64,000 nt of DNA from Prostheceraeus crozeri (Eukaryota > Platyhelminthes > Polycladida > Euryleptidae), in contig CAJQUW010006986.1 of assembly GCA_907163375.1 (NCBI GenBank), positions 269,294 to 333,293 on the forward strand, written 5' to 3'. The position numbers were made by a program, and so were the translations under genes. Every line of letters begins with the position of its first letter. The first letter of the stretch is position 1. Of this stretch, positions 1 to 13,900 are shown in pieces. Below the pieces are notes generated by a model, which was given only the letters and a program-made list of their open reading frames with translations, made no database searches and was not told the origin of the DNA.

Positions 1-187
1 CCAAAATGATAGTGCAATGTGCATATATCTTCTCTACTGATGACAACAGCACCTCGTTATTCGCTGCATGCAACCAATCATCAACCAAAAGATGCAGTAA
101 GTACAGAATGTATGAGAATTAAGATGCATCCGATGACTACCCAAGTTGTTTGATTGTCTCGAGACTCGTGCCATGAGATTTGCTGTA
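1..187. other. No feature seen at left edge
   Basis: I see no coding region, RNA gene or recognisable repeat before the LINE fragment that starts near 188. Confidence 0.5.
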
Positions 188-880
188 CTCACTCACTCGC
201 TCATTCTGTATTGCCTCATTGTTTCCAGATGATGCAGAATGACACGATACCTTCTTGATTATCGCCCGATTGTGGGCGTCCGCTTCCTGTACTCAAATGT
301 ATTTGAGGTCTTCTTATTTCACTACGTTTTCCAGGTCTCATTTTGTCATCCTGCTCCTCTTTCACCATCCACATAACGTTTCTGATCCAATCTGTCTCAT
401 TTCTTTTAACCACGTGGCCAGACGTAGTCTTCCTTTTCTCGAGTGTCTGTGAAGCTCTCAAGACCTAGTGCTTTTCTGATGCTGTCATTCGATTTCCTGC
501 CAGATATTCTGACACCAGGCATCCAACTTATCATTCGCATCTCCACACACTCATCCTTTCATGCAATGAAAGTAAGGTCCATGACTCGCAGCCGTAAAGT
601 ATGACTTGCAGCACACGGGCTCCATAAACACCGCCCTTGCCTCACAAAGATGGTCCTTTTGACGAAGGAAGATTGTAGCTCATGGAATTTGCATCATTCA
701 CATATTTTTCTTGGCTGTTGACTCAACACTTCCAGAACTATCGAGAACTTCTCTAAGATAGGAAAGACTTTCCATACATTCAAGACGAGTTCAATTTCTG
801 TCGACACACTCCGCAGTAGATTCGATGTCACTGCTTGGTCCTGACGTATCTGCTCACGTTCCCCCTGACTTGTTGCATCT
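188..880 (-). mobile_element. LINE (non-LTR retrotransposon) 3' end, decayed
   Basis: Read on the minus strand, this stretch holds scraps of the C-terminal part of a non-LTR reverse transcriptase: a YLREVLDSSGSVE-like segment (about 710-760), an LYGCESWTL motif (about 570-590), GHVVKRNE and a basic GKRS..RRPQ segment (about 300-420). These blocks occur in this order at the end of many LINE ORF2 proteins. The pieces sit in different frames with stops, so the copy is dead. The minus-strand 3' end runs into a short TGAG-type tandem tail at about 188-205, the kind of microsatellite tail left by LINE integration. The upstream two thirds are missing, as expected for 5'-truncated insertion. The clade is not resolved. 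Confidence 0.65.
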
Positions 881-1302
881 CATGTACCTGCCTCACACAA
901 GAATCACACTGAGTGGAGTTTTCTTGGAGTTAATTCACAGAAGCAATGTCAGCAGAATTTCATCAACATACCACTGCTCGTAGGGCATGACTTTTCTTGC
1001 AAAGCTGGAGGCAATATTGATGACGATTGCAAAGAGTAAGGAATTCAAGACAACAACATCAGCCGGGAGCCCATCACTATCCCCGAAAGACGCTCTTGTC
1101 ACCGTCGACGCACCATCATACATAGTGGAGTGACATGATAGCTTTGATAAATCATTGCTTCACAAAACCCTTTCTAAGAGGTATCGGGGAACTAGCACAT
1201 GTGTGTTCATGCACATCGATTTATTTAGGAGAGCGCATGAATTATCTGAAAGAAAGACTTCAACGTTCTATTTTATAAGATGTCACCTCTAATAGTGTTA
1301 TC
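881..1302. other. No recognised feature
   Basis: A short minus-strand open stretch (935-1123) has no recognisable domain. I see nothing else between the LINE end and the SINE. Confidence 0.4.
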
Positions 1303-1490
1303 GGTTTCCGTGGCACAGTGGTTTAGTGCTTGGCTTAGCGATCTTCTGGTCTAGAGGTCGAGTCCCGACTGTGTCATTGGAAGTCGTCAGGAGGGCACCC
1401 GGATCTAAAGATCACAGCTCTCTAGATTAAAGTCCGACTGTCAGCACTATCGAAGCCAAGGGGGTAGTGACATTAAACCGATATTTTTTC
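1303..1490 (+). mobile_element. tRNA-derived SINE
   Basis: A Pol III type-2 promoter is visible: A box TGGCACAGTGG (1311-1321) and B box GGTCGAGTCCC (1366-1376), 44 bases apart. The tRNA-related head is followed by an unrelated body ending near GTAGTGACATTAAAC. A second copy lies on the minus strand at about 21133-21314 and shares head, body and the GTAGYGACRTTRAAC end, which shows this is a dispersed family rather than a tRNA pseudogene. I cannot assign it to a named family. Confidence 0.8.
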
Positions 1491-2750
1491 TCAAGATTAT
1501 TCTGAAAAAGAATAGAAAGTTGAACAAACAATTCCGTCAATTTCTGATCAAGTTCTGTGACAGGCAAATACTACATCGAATTTGATGGTAAATTATGTTA
1601 AGTCTTCGAAGAAAGAACTCTCTGTACGAGCGCGATTCTCGATCACTAGGAAGCCGAATACTTGTCTCGTTTTGAATTATGGGATAAACTGAACATGCGA
1701 TTTGCGTGTCTGCTCAGTCAAGCAAGAAGCACGTTCATTGATACGTTCACGCTGATCATGCACGCTCCTTCATAATCTCTTTCTTTTCGTCTCATAAATA
1801 GTAATAGAGATTCTTCAAGGATGGCTCGTGTGATGTTAGGAATGACGATGATGATGTTTTTGGGAAAAAGAAATAACGTTTCCCTCCCAACTCATAACTG
1901 ATAAATGCTTTCAACATTCCTACGAACACATAAATTGCAATTCATCCACTGTAGTTTCATAAAATTCATTTAAAATTAATTCAGCAATAAAAAACTTGCC
2001 TTCACATTTGTCTCAATGTCAGCAACTTGATTACACCAACATAATATCTTAACCACTCACTGAACAATGATTTAGGAGTCATTAACTTTCTGTGTACGTA
2101 ATTTTTACATGGTCTTGTGTTGATATCATGGACAGCTAGAAACATAGGGTAATTAGGTATCAACTCCGCATTTATTAAATCCCCAATGTGTATACACTTT
2201 CGATTTTATTAAATGAACTCCAGGTGAACACAGTTGGAATTGTTACCAAATAAAAGATGTTTTGAAAGACTTTCGAAGTTTTGAAGAAATTACCACGGAA
2301 TTGACGGATCGATCATGATAGTAATGCATAAGGAATGATAGTATTTTGCAGATCCTCCGTTTTATGACAGCCTTGGAGAGGTAATGTTTGTTCAATTAGC
2401 AATTCGATAGGCTACTACTACTTTCATGCTCAACGTCAAGAGTATATTCTTAAGCGTGATCATACATCACAAGCAACCTGCCACTAAACCAAAATAACTT
2501 AATCAAAGACAATGATTACAGCCAACTTTAAAAGATGCAAAATGGGTCCACATCGCTATTCAGATTCAAGAAATGAAGCATAAATTTAGTGAATCATAAA
2601 ATCATGCCGATGACAATTGAATTAAAAACGTGAAATTTCAGCCAGGAAACCACAAAGATCTTGACTTTTTCATGAAGACTTCCATTGTAATGCGATTCAT
2701 GAAATATCTTTGATCATCACAGCATAATTTTTGGACCGTAGGAACGTACT
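1491..2750. other. AT-rich intergenic DNA, nothing recognised
   Basis: No ORF, exon or repeat that I can support. There are scattered A/T runs only. Confidence 0.4.
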
Positions 2751-3655
2751 CTTACTTACTTACTCATACTTATGCGTTAATGTCCGTTTTCTCCGACTTC
2801 GTAGGGTTGGACGATTCTTCCCAATGCTGTAGATCGGAGAACGCCAGCGTTGACGATCGTTGGCGTCATCCGTTTTGAGACCATTCTGCTTGAGATCAGC
2901 GGCAACAGAGTCACTCCATGTCTTCCGAGGTCGACCTTTTCTTCTTTTTCCCTCTACTTTCCATGTCACAACTTGGCGGACGTAGCCTTCGGGCCCCTTT
3001 CGCATCACGTGACCAAATCATCTGAGTCGGTTTCGTACGATAACATCGGATATTGCTTCGATGTTAAGCATATACCTCAAGTCGTCACTTCGCTTTCTGT
3101 CACTTAGTTCGTGCCACACATCCACCTTACCATGCGCATTTCCACCCTCTCCAGACGTTGTTGACTGTCCACTTTCAGAGCCCATGTTTCGCTTCCGTAT
3201 ATCATGCCTTTCCGGACACAGGCATCATATACTCTTCCTTTCATGTGGAGGGACGGAGCACGTGAGGTGAGGAACGGCATCAACGCCTTGAAGATTGCCC
3301 AGCCGCATCGAATTCTTCTATTGACAGCAGCATCTACTCCACCACCTGCCTCTAGTTCGTCGCCAAGATAGGAGAAGCGTGAAACTATCTCAAGCTCGTC
3401 ACCGTCGACCAACAGGTGTGCAGGCTGAGGACGTTCTATCACTTGGCCTCTGCATCGCTTACACTTGAACGTGGAACTCATGTGCTGTAGTCGTAGGCTG
3501 CCGCTGATGCCACTACATTTACGGTGGACCCAGAGAGCACATTGAATGCATCTTATTGAATTTTGGCCAACTCCTTGCTTACATATCGCACACGGGAACT
3601 TTCCTGATGGCTCTGCCTCACTACCACCCACTGACGAAATGAGCACTCTACGCAA
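2751..3655 (-). mobile_element. LINE 3' end with zinc-finger segment and RT C-terminus
   Basis: The minus strand encodes a zinc-binding C..C..GVG..SI.C..C..WVH..C segment (start about 3600), then FSYLGDELEAGGG, KGRVYDACVR, MIYGSETWAL and RMVRWMCG, which are standard C-terminal blocks of a non-LTR reverse transcriptase. A second minus-strand frame (2760-3008) carries the terminal GKRRKGRPRKTW segment. The two frames are separated by a frameshift around 3010-3100, so the copy is dead. The minus-strand 3' end passes into a TAAG/AAGT tandem tail at 2751-2770. Only the last ~900 bp of the element are present, consistent with 5' truncation. Confidence 0.85.
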
Positions 3656-6103
3656 AAAAATTCAATCTTTTCAGATAAAAAGTTTTTCTGTATACAAATA
3701 CTTTTTGAGTCGACACTCTGCCTACTATATACTTACTCTGTGGCTGGAAATCTAACCATTGTTGATATCTAGCCACTAGTTTGTGTAGTCAGCGTCACAT
3801 CGGAAGTTGAGAACAAGCCTGGTGGAAGCAAAAATTCGTTTTTCATCACTAAAGCTAAATTACTTACCTTAAGATTAATACATTAAAGACCTGCTGAGAC
3901 TCCAGAGAACTGATAACAATATTCTCCTGCTGAAATGATAATAATATTCGATTTATTTCATAGCTGGAATTGCAAACATTTCTTCCTTATTAATCTACTT
4001 ACCAATAACTTGTGCGTAGAACACCCGTGTCAAGCTTTAGAATTGCACATGTACTTTATTTTCCATCCGGATAATATATCATATTCAACATAATAAAGTG
4101 CGTCAAGGTCAATTTTTAGAAAGTGCAAAGGATTATTTAATAGAAGATTATTGTATCCTAAAAAGTTATAAGAAATAAAAATACTGATTAGAAGGACAAA
4201 CAACGGTTCTCCTCTCCTCATGTGAAATGAATTGGCGAGTAAGTCGTTCTGTCAAAATTATGATTAAGGTCTTATATTGAAAAGATTTTATTTAACAGTT
4301 CGTCCATTCAGATGATAGGAGGACAGGTCTGTTCCCAATCACAAGATCAGATCTAGGTTCCGCTATCTAAAATCTACCAGGTGTGTGAGAGAATTAATAT
4401 TATTTCCTTAAACTGGATCTAGAAATAAAATATAATTTCAATGAAATCTACTTTGGGTATGGCCAACAATTTTAAATCATAGAAATGAAATACTTCAAAA
4501 TATCCATACAAATAATTTGACTAATTAAATGAGGTCATCAACAGGAACTTGGTCAGAACGATCGCGTTTCGATCGCTAAACCCTGGGCGCTCACGTACAC
4601 GTATGTAATCCGACTATGCTTACATAAGTAGACGTTTAGACAATAAGTTACTTAGTTTGCACATATTCAATTATATCTGATGTGAGCAGGCTTCGATCCC
4701 CAAGAAACTACTTCTGGTTTGAGGAGGTAATGTTGGCTCACATTTGAAAGTGAATTTTGCTGTCAGATTTCACTGCAGCGTACGATGCATATCAAAATAT
4801 GCAATCGTTGAGGATTCGTTTTCAGAGAGATATTCATAGCTTGTTAGTGACAAAAATTGCACATGACACGCAACTGCAGTGGGTGAACCCACACCCTTCA
4901 TTCGCACATTAGCGGAATATTTTGTTTTTGTGTTATCAGTTGTCGTTGATCGTTGATTCGGAGAGTATACAGAACTTTCTTACCCTCGTTGTGTCGGGTG
5001 CGTCATTGCTTACTATGTAATGCCTGTCTGATCACGACTGCTCCAACGTGTAGTGAAGTTCTTATTATTTAGCATAAAGTCCGTGGTGATGGATCAATTA
5101 TCTCACTGAAGTAGTATTCATTGGTACTTTCCATTAACTCAACTAGATCGCCTTGAATAGTTGTGCGTGTGAAAACTGGAGGTCGTTTCTTGTGAGGAAA
5201 ATCCTTCGTTTTTCTCACCTGTCGAACGGATTTATAGCATTTGAGCATCTATACAATGAGCACTCAAATTGATGGATTAATTAATTTTGAATGAAATGCT
5301 GTTTTCTTGAACTTTGGAAATATACAAATTCCATAAGAATAGTTTGAAGAATGGTCATTGTCAGATAAGAGCCAATAATGCTTTAATATTGTATAATACA
5401 TGTAGGCCCACATTATTTTTCAGATTTTGCTTCAGTCAAAAGCCCTTCGTGTCTGGCTGAAACTAACTGGTGAAGAATAGTGTACATTTACTATATCATA
5501 ATTAAGATGCACTTGCTCGACGTGCTTCAATTTTAATTGGGAAAGTCAAGTAATTTGCTATGACTTTCCCAACTGCTTTTAAGAGTAAATTGTACCATCA
5601 TTGTTTATTGTCTCCTTCTAATCTTATCAGAAGAGCAATTGGAAACTAAATAAACCGTTCACTACATTTGCCGGCGTGCTAAAGACGACTACTGACAGCG
5701 CAAGCAGTATGCATGCACCAGGTTGCATCCTTGAAAGTCAAGCAGTGAGCACTTTTGCTTGACCTTAGATTTCAAAAGCACAAGTTCTACTTGTTTATTG
5801 GCTGTTATACGCGTCCAGTCTACTTCTCTGTTTTGTAGGCGTTCTTCATCTGCCAAAATCAAATATTCTTTACCAAACAGAGTGATAAAATTCTTTGAAT
5901 TATAGGATATTTGCCAAAGGAATTCAAAGAAAAGCTTCTTTTAGATCTGAGTCCTCCAAAGGCGATGAAGTGTATGTTTTAGTTTTCTGCTAACCTACAC
6001 GCTAATCCTGAGGTAGCTGAAGAATACATTCTTGTCTCTCACTTAAAATCTCATAACATGCAGATTCTTATATCTTTGAGAATAAAGGAAATTGCCGTAG
6101 AGA
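3656..6103. other. Gene-poor AT-rich DNA
   Basis: No supported gene. An acceptor-like tract ends near 4773 and is followed by about 40 open codons, but I find no matching donor or homology, so I do not call an exon. Upstream exons of ODR4 should lie to the left of 7943 and I could not find them here. Confidence 0.4.
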
Positions 6104-6601
6104 TTGCATGATCAAATAAATCTATTGACAAACATGTTTCAATGCTTGAAACATACCATCATCAATGAACAGCAAAAGTGATACATGCGTAAAGACTTAA
6201 ATACATCCGAAAGTTCATTCAAAAGGATTGCGAGCAATAATAACAATAGCAAAGAAAAACAGCCAAAAATAACAACAACTGATCAGTCTGTATCTGACTA
6301 TTAATGAGCTTCATATTTTGGTTCTTGTAAATTTGGAAATGGACATGTAGTGTGATTTCATAGGCTGGTCTGCCGTTGACATGTTCCTTGATCCTATTAT
6401 ATAAGATATAGTACAGACTGATCAGCTGTTGTTATTTTTAGCTGTTTTTCTTTGCTATTGTTATTATTGCTCGCACTCCTTTTGAATGAACTTTCGGATG
6501 TATTTAAGTCTTCGCGCATGTATCACTTTTGCTGTTCACTGATGATGGTATGTTTCAAGTAATGAAACATGTTTGTCAATAGATTTATTTGATCATGCAA
6601 C
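6104..6601. repeat. Long palindrome, ~190-bp arms
   Basis: The left arm (6104-6300) and right arm (6412-6601) are inverted copies at roughly 95% identity by eye around a ~110-bp spacer. The outer ends read TTGCATGATCAAATAAATC and its complement. The right arm carries CTGATGA (6539-6545) followed by GAAAC (6564-6568), the two invariant boxes of a hammerhead ribozyme core. Penelope-like elements are known to have inverted terminal repeats with such ribozymes, so this may be a Penelope terminal-repeat pair. A foldback DNA element is the alternative. I saw no clear target duplication. Confidence 0.75.
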
Positions 6602-6750
6602 TTATATCTTTGCACTAAATGCTGAGCAGTTATGTTAATGTGTTATGAAGCTCATTCACCTGCACATAGTCTGTGACTTCAAAATGGCATAATTGTGCTT
6701 CCATTACATGGATAATATAGTCAAGAAGCTTGAGACACCTCGTATTAATA

Positions 6751-7884
6751 CAGATTGTTTCATAAAAAATGGATCACCCTTAAACATCGCCTTAACTTCA
6801 ACTTTGTCTAATTCCGCCAAACTTGAACAAATTTCTCTGAGATTTGGAAGATATGTCAGTTGTGCTTACTAATATCATTGTTGGAAATTTCAAGCATGAA
6901 TATTGAGTTGTTTTCCTGTTATAGACAAAAAAAAGTAGTAGATAATTTGATCTTCATTTAGCAATGTTACACAAAATCATACCTCACTCTTATAAAATTA
7001 CATTTGTTTCCTTTGTTATGCAATATGTTGTTCTACAAGCCAAAAGCTATCAAGCAAAACAAAAATAAAGAAAATCGGTCAATCAGAGCCAGTATAGCAC
7101 CATTATTCATCAACAATAATGTAACTGCTACATGTGATTAACTGGACTTCATGTTCCACAGCTTCCTGACTTCGTTGCGGTGGTGTTGGCAGCACTCCTG
7201 ATTGCTTTCAGCTAGAAATCTATCTCTTACCGGTTGAAAACAATACAAAGGACAAATGAACAATAACGAGATCGCATTCACAAAAGGCAAAGTGTCAGCC
7301 TTGCTAGAACTACTTCACATACAGCAAGGAACCATGAATTCTGAACGCTATGTGAATGTTTTACGAATGAACATTGGCCAAATGACAGATCAATTTGGTG
7401 ATCCATCGACTTGGTTATTTATGGGTGATAATGCTACGTGTCACAGGAGTAGTAGAGTCAACTTATGCAAGTCTCAATTAGGGCTTAGGACATTATCTTG
7501 GCCAGCTCGTTCTCCTGATCTGAATCCCATAGAAAATGTATGGAGTATTCTAAAACGTAACGTTCGTCGTTCACTGCTACCTACAGATGGCGTATCACAA
7601 CTTATGTCACTGTTTAAAAAGACAGTGGAGAAAGTTAGATCAGTCAAAAATCAACGATATCATCGAATCAATGCCTAGACGAATTGGTAATGTCATTGAC
7701 AATAAGGGTAGGGCCACAAAATATTAGCTTCTTAAGAACCGTTACTGTATCATAGCTTATCAGATTATATAAGGACATTAAAATATATTAGGGACATGAA
7801 ATAACATGAAAAATGCTTTCTGTATCATACTTATGTTTTATTTAGTCAAATTTTAGGATGATCCACTTTTTATGAAACGGACTG
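6751..7884 (+). mobile_element. Tc1/mariner-family DNA transposon, 5'-deleted transposase
   Basis: About 30-bp terminal inverted repeats (CAGATTGTTTCATAAAAAAT on the left, the complement of ATTTTTTATG-like ACTTTTTATGAAACGGACTG on the right) are flanked by TA on both sides (6749-6750 and 7885-7886), the Tc1/mariner target duplication. Inside, 7256-7678 encodes the C-terminal half of the transposase: GTMNSERYVNVL, FMGDNATCH with the second catalytic Asp, and SPDLNPIENVW with the catalytic Glu. Thirty-four residues separate that Asp and Glu, the DD34E spacing of the Tc1 group. The DNA-binding half and the first catalytic Asp are absent, so this is a non-autonomous relic. Confidence 0.88.
7256..7678 (+). 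pseudogene. Tc1-type transposase, C-terminal 140 residues
   Basis: This open frame keeps the second Asp (MGDNATCH) and the Glu (NPIENVW) of the DDE catalytic triad and the WPARSPDLNP motif typical of Tc1-like transposases. It starts in mid-domain: the paired-type helix-turn-helix region and the first Asp are missing, so it cannot encode a working enzyme. The family is usually about 340 residues long, so some 60% has been lost. It lies centrally between the inverted repeats described for the parent element. Confidence 0.88.
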
Positions 7885-7942
7885 TATTTAGGTAAACCCC
7901 TACCTGCTGTGTGATTTGTAGAATTTTGCTGTTTCACCACAG

Positions 7943-10900
7943 CGCTCGCTCTTGTCATGTGCAGAATCCCCGACAGTGTCAGAAGGATATTTTCACTTCT
8001 TCCAGGCCTTGAAGACGGATATCATCAGAAGTCTTTGCGGTCGCATCGCTCTACTGCTCGAAGAATTGGAGGTGACAGAAGAAGTGGAAGATTTTCACGG
8101 TGAGAAATAATGTTCTTTTGATGTCAAAGCCTGAAGTCCGATCGGCGGCCGGAAATGGTGAAAGCAGGCCGCATAGTTGTGTCAATGTTGGGATCATGAG
8201 ATGTGCTGTGATCAGAAGCCGCCTTCCTCCTATCCGTACTAGGACAGTGGGAATGTCAACTGGCAGCTTGTATCGCTCACACGAGTGAAGCAGCAGATGT
8301 ATGAGTTGGAAATGAGGTCACCGGATCAGAGGATAAACTCCTTAGACGCTAGCATCTGTCGGGATGTGACGCCCGAAATTTGCCTGCTCGCGTTGACATT
8401 TAAGATTGGTTTCAAAGGAGGCGACCAAACTTTGCGTGAGGTGGTGGAGCGTGAGATTGCTCTGGTCAAGCTTGTACTGTATGGAGTGATGATAATCTCT
8501 TCAAGTCACTCGGTAGGGGGATTGAGGTCATGCGTTTTCAACTTCCCAGTTTTCAAACAAGAGCAGCAGTTGACTCTTGTTGTCTGTGAGAGGGCTAAGC
8601 GCGTGTTGTTGATACCGGATTGCGCAGTTTTGTTCCTTTCAAGAGCTAAACTAACATCAACGTCAGAAAGAGAGCAAAACAAAGATAGCTTTGATGGCAA
8701 TTCTGTCTAGAACTTTGGATATTGATTTCTAGAGGACTTATCCTATGATGTCAAACTATGTCAAAGCAGATATCGTGGTTGATGCTTAATTATATTGATA
8801 AGTTGTGTGATTTCTTTCTCATGTCATGTGCGGAACGATTTAGGAATCAATTATCTAAAACACGAATTGAAAACGAAACGAATACTGGTCAAAATGGTCT
8901 TTCTTACAAAATTGTCCTGAAACTTTGTTTTTGTGAACTGTCCTTGAAAACCTTGTAATACAATTTAAAGAATTGAAAGGTTCTTGCTAACAACATCGAT
9001 AAACTTGTGTTTCTGTCAAAATTTCAGCCGGAAAATCAATTGACTTTTGCATTGAAGGCCCTGTCTAGCTTGTAGGAGATTTTCTTACCCGGCTTATACC
9101 GAATTTCTTTGAATATGAGACGCATGTACAAAAAATAGACTGCTATAGACATATTACATGCAGGCTATTGTAATGTGGTAGCTACATCCGCCTGAGCGAT
9201 TATCAGGCCTACTTATCTTAGTAAAATAAGTCAGTCTACTAGTAAATACCGGGTATCATAACCAATATTGTATAATATATAAGGCTTCTTGTTGTTGTAC
9301 ATGCAGTACATGCATGTTGTACATACGTACATGCAGGCCTGTTACTTCATCTACCACTTAAGGAGGCATTATACGGTAGCTTCCTTTGCATTTGGAGTCA
9401 TGTACCTGTCGGTAACTTTTGCTGTAAATACTGCTTGATTATCGGTATTTACGTTTCGGTAAATTCAGATCTAGTCTACATGTATAGTGGCCAACATGTA
9501 CTGGTATATGAATGTATTAGATGAGTCTACAAGATATGCTACTACAAACCATAAAACTCCTTTCATTTCCAAAATATCTGAATTATGATAAAGCGTATAT
9601 ATGTAAGAAAAATTACTGGCGAAATTTGCCCATGACATAGGCCTAAGTGAGGAATGCAAAGTTACCTAAGAGAATAGTAGCAAAAAACTAAGACATCTTT
9701 TTCTAATGAAAGAATGAAAACTTGAACATTTGATAAATAAGAGACGCCCTTGAATAAGAGACGCCCCTGAATAAGAGACGCGTCAATCAGGGATCTGAAA
9801 AAAATAAGGGACGCGTCTCTTATTCAAAGAAATACGGTATGTGGAAACAAGCATTGGTTTTGGATGTTGATAGTTAGAGCGTTCCTGTCATTAAATTTCT
9901 AATTCATGATGATTCAAGATAGTTTTATCAAGTTCACTTTGCACGAGGACCATTTATGACTATGAAGCACAGCAGCAAATTCAATTCATTGTTATTTGCA
10001 AATATGACGATGTTTAATTTTTTGTTCGAGGACTCAGAAGAAAATATAAATGATTTAAATCATTTCCCTCTGACTTGCTTGGAAGGTAGTCAGTTTTAAA
10101 GAGCATTTTTCTAATTGACTTTTCATCAATTAAGCAATGAGTAATGATGAAAAATCTCATGAAATTGATATTAGGGAGTTGTCTATCTGATACCTAATTC
10201 AGTCCAACAAAAGTTCCTTTGAAAATGAACTTTAAATCGTGTTATTCAAATTATCTACTTTTATCGATGATTTCAACAAGGCTTAAAAACACAGCGGAGA
10301 TTGAAAGCTGTCGATATCCATTAAAACTTTCTTTTCTTAAATTTCTTTAAACAGATGTGACATTTGAAAACACTTGTCTGTCAAGATAGTAATAAATGAT
10401 TTATAGATAAATGAAAACTGAACACTTTCATAAGTGATAATTTGAGAGAGTCGATTTTATCGTTAATTGTTGTGAATGATTGCGAAGGGAGGGGAGCAGT
10501 GGCGGATCTAGGGATTCTTGTGGGGGGATGTCTGTGAATACCAGAAGCGGGCATGTTCACTCCGACTTTGCGCGGACTTGTGTTCGCAAGACTGGAGTGC
10601 TGGTAGCAAAAAATTAAGTCAAAGCTTGCCCAACTCTGATGAATACATATGATGTAGGCCTGAGTCACTCATAAAAATTGTTGAATTCATTATTCAAATT
10701 TTATAGTTATCAATGAACAGAAACGTTTAGAAATACAGCGTGTACGCATTTCTACGTATTTGTTCGTTTTGTCAAAATTTGAAATAGCTAATTTCTTCAT
10801 CTCATTCGTAGGCTACTTTTACAGACCTTAGCAAATACTAAATTAGTTCTTCGAAAAATAGAACGTCTGTAAAAACCCTAAATGATTACAAGTTCAATTG

Positions 10901-13900
10901 ATTGAAGAAAACTGAAAAACGAGCCGGCTATCCGGTGGGGGATGCATCTCGACACCCCCCTCTGGATCCGTCACTGGAGGGGAAGTCTTTCTTCTATGTG
11001 ATGATGCATGATCCATTCTCTTTATATTTGCCCTCTGTCCTGCATATATTATGTCATAATTTTGCATGACGCATATTTATTATGTGCTAGTACAGCACGT
11101 TTCCGGTCTCAAGTAATATAAATCTATTCTTTTATCTTTGTAAGATTGTCAGATATCTCATGGTCCAATGATTGTATTTTGTAGATTTCTAGATTGTGCA
11201 GATTGACATAATTCAGTTTTTCTAGCAAGCATTGTCGCCATTCAGATTTTTAATTTTTACTGGCATCAGTTGATTTCACGCGTTCACAGTATTTGAAACG
11301 TAGTAGCTACAATAAGCATTTTTCGCATTATTTGAAGAAAAAGGTCTCAAGAGTTCGTCATAAAGCGATTTGACTTCGAATGGAGTGTCTTACGTCTCAA
11401 AAATGATGCTCAGTCATTGTTAGTACGTAAACAATGCGTACTCCGCAAGATGCAGGTGAATGGCTAAAGTAGACACCTGTTTTATGACAGATCGACATGC
11501 AGAATATAAGAAGAAGTTGCTTACGTCACTCACCCTACACCTACTTCCTACACACCCTTTTCATCTTCGCCCACCGCACTGCAAAACACATTCAAAAAAG
11601 CGTCATTTTGCCATCACTGAATGGATGAACTTTATGAGGTAGCTTGTCGGGAGTGACTTCAAGGTCTCTGAACACAAATACTGGAAAGCACATTTTTGCC
11701 GCGGGGAAATTGACTATCACAATGTACTCCTGATAAGCGACAGAAAAACCATTAAACATTTCTAATACACGTGAATTATTAGAAATTGGCCTCTAAAGAA
11801 TGTCCAACTGCAAGTGGCCGAGGAGAGAAATGATCTTGACATACCGTATCCGAACATCTAAGGCGGTCGAATAAAGAAGTGGATGCACAATGTGAGGAAG
11901 GATATGGAGCTCGTACATCTCAGCCCTCGACTTGCTCAAGACCTGACGGTGTGGAGGAGGTGCACTCATGCGAACGAGAATCGACGTAGCCCAAATGTCG
12001 CACCCTCAAACCTGGGCCCCAACCGACAATAAACGAGGAGTAAGAGTAAAAATCCATCTGTTCTAGCGGAATTCCCAGATGGATCTGAAACCTTTTCATG
12101 AATTATTGATTTTGATTTAGTAACTGATTTCGTGTACCTCTTCGTAGGCCTGCATCCATATCACTTAATTTAGTGTGGATATACGTAAGTATCCATCGTT
12201 GAAAAATTACCACAAATATTATAGTGTCTGATAAGTAGCCTCTGTGATAAAAGGCAACTTGTGAATATAATGCGTTTTCATATATTTTACATGTTTTTTA
12301 ATACAAACAGAGGAAGAATGGACTCAATCGATTAGTTTGCATGCCGCTAAGGTCATGTATACTGTCTTTGTTCGCAGGGTAACGAAGGCATGTAACAAAC
12401 AAACAGTGCCTAATATGTTGTTGCTTAACGCAATAATAAGTTAGTCGCAATAATTGAAAATTCAAGTATTCCAAACTTTGCCGCTGCATTTCTTTAGCGA
12501 GAATTACACGCTCCGCTTTTCGCGATACAAGCACCAATTCATGGGGCCAGATTGTATAACAAATTTATAGAATGTACCTGCAAATGCGTATTCGAAGCTA
12601 ATTTGGGGCAGAAATGTGTTACTTTCTTATCTGTCACTCCAAACACGCAGGAAAAACACCTTCCCAAACTGTCCCGCTTTTCGGAGTACACTGTATTTTC
12701 TGTATGTGATAAATCACTTAAATATCGTAAAACACAATATTTTTTTAGATTTATCAAAGACCTTTGGCATTACTTGCATGATTCAATCTTACAGAAAGTA
12801 CCGGTATGCCATAAATCCTGAGATCACACCTTTCATTTCATGGAAACTTTGACATTATAAAATATTAGCTATCAATCAGTTATCTGATGAAACATACTGT
12901 TGATTCAAAGTGTATTTTCAAATGCATTTCGGATAACACTGTTGACAAAAATTCATAAAATTGATTTTCAGTCAGACCTGCAGTTAGTTAATTTGTGAAT
13001 AATCTACCAAGGTCCTATTATCATATTTACTCGTTTTTCAGTCGAACAAACTCTCCTACCGCAACGTGTACTGGTCCGCCTTCCTCGCCTCTCTCCTCGC
13101 CTGATCTTGTCTGATTACAAGTTTCATTCCGAAACCCGAGACGATGTTCTTTCTCGCGTTGTATATTTCTGTGGATTGGAGACCTTACACATTGGAGAAG
13201 GCAATGCAAGCGGTGATCGTGAGGACGATGATGAAGAAAGTGGTATCAGTTCGGCAAGGATAGTTGCAGATGGTATTGGTCTTGAACTGGATCTTGACCT
13301 GGAACAATGCTACCCTCGTGAGTGACGATCAGATTTGGTATGAGATTTATACAAGTTGACTGAATGACTCGCTCGTAGTTCAATAATGAGATAGTTTCAA
13401 GTTTTCTGTTAGATTAGATGAATTTCGCTGCATTGAAATAATCTGTCAAAGTCAGGTTTACATTCTACGGTCGTTGCAAAAGGCCCTGTCCCATCCGTGA
13501 TCAGAGGGTCCTTATGGAAGATTTCATAACAAACATTTTCCTCTTTTGTCAAAGTTGGGGCTGACCTCCAGCAGGCCTTGTTCATATTATATAGTTACTT
13601 TGTATCACTTTTTCAAGCATTTTATAAGTTTTGTGGGGCACGCCTTCTGCTGCTGATCGTGGATGTCGGTCATCTTACTGATGAGTCTCATGCTAGCATC
13701 TTTGTATATTTATTTTACCAAGTACAGGTATGCTTTAATTAGAATAAAAATAATGGCAAGCGCCACTCCGAACCCTTGTAGGGCGTGACGCAGCGTCTTT
13801 GGATACCAAAGATTTTTTGCGCTTGATAAATTGGATATTTGTGCCTAAAGTCTGAGGAGATCTTTCAGTTGTTTGCCCCGGCGAACTGGCACTCAGCAAT

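Noticed and set aside
4753-4920. Possible exon after an acceptor-like CACTGCAG
   Set aside because: No donor, no homology and not in phase with any known ODR4 segment.
8285-8710. 141-codon open frame
   Set aside because: No recognisable domain, codon bias or neighbouring promoter; it lies in an ODR4 intron on the same strand.
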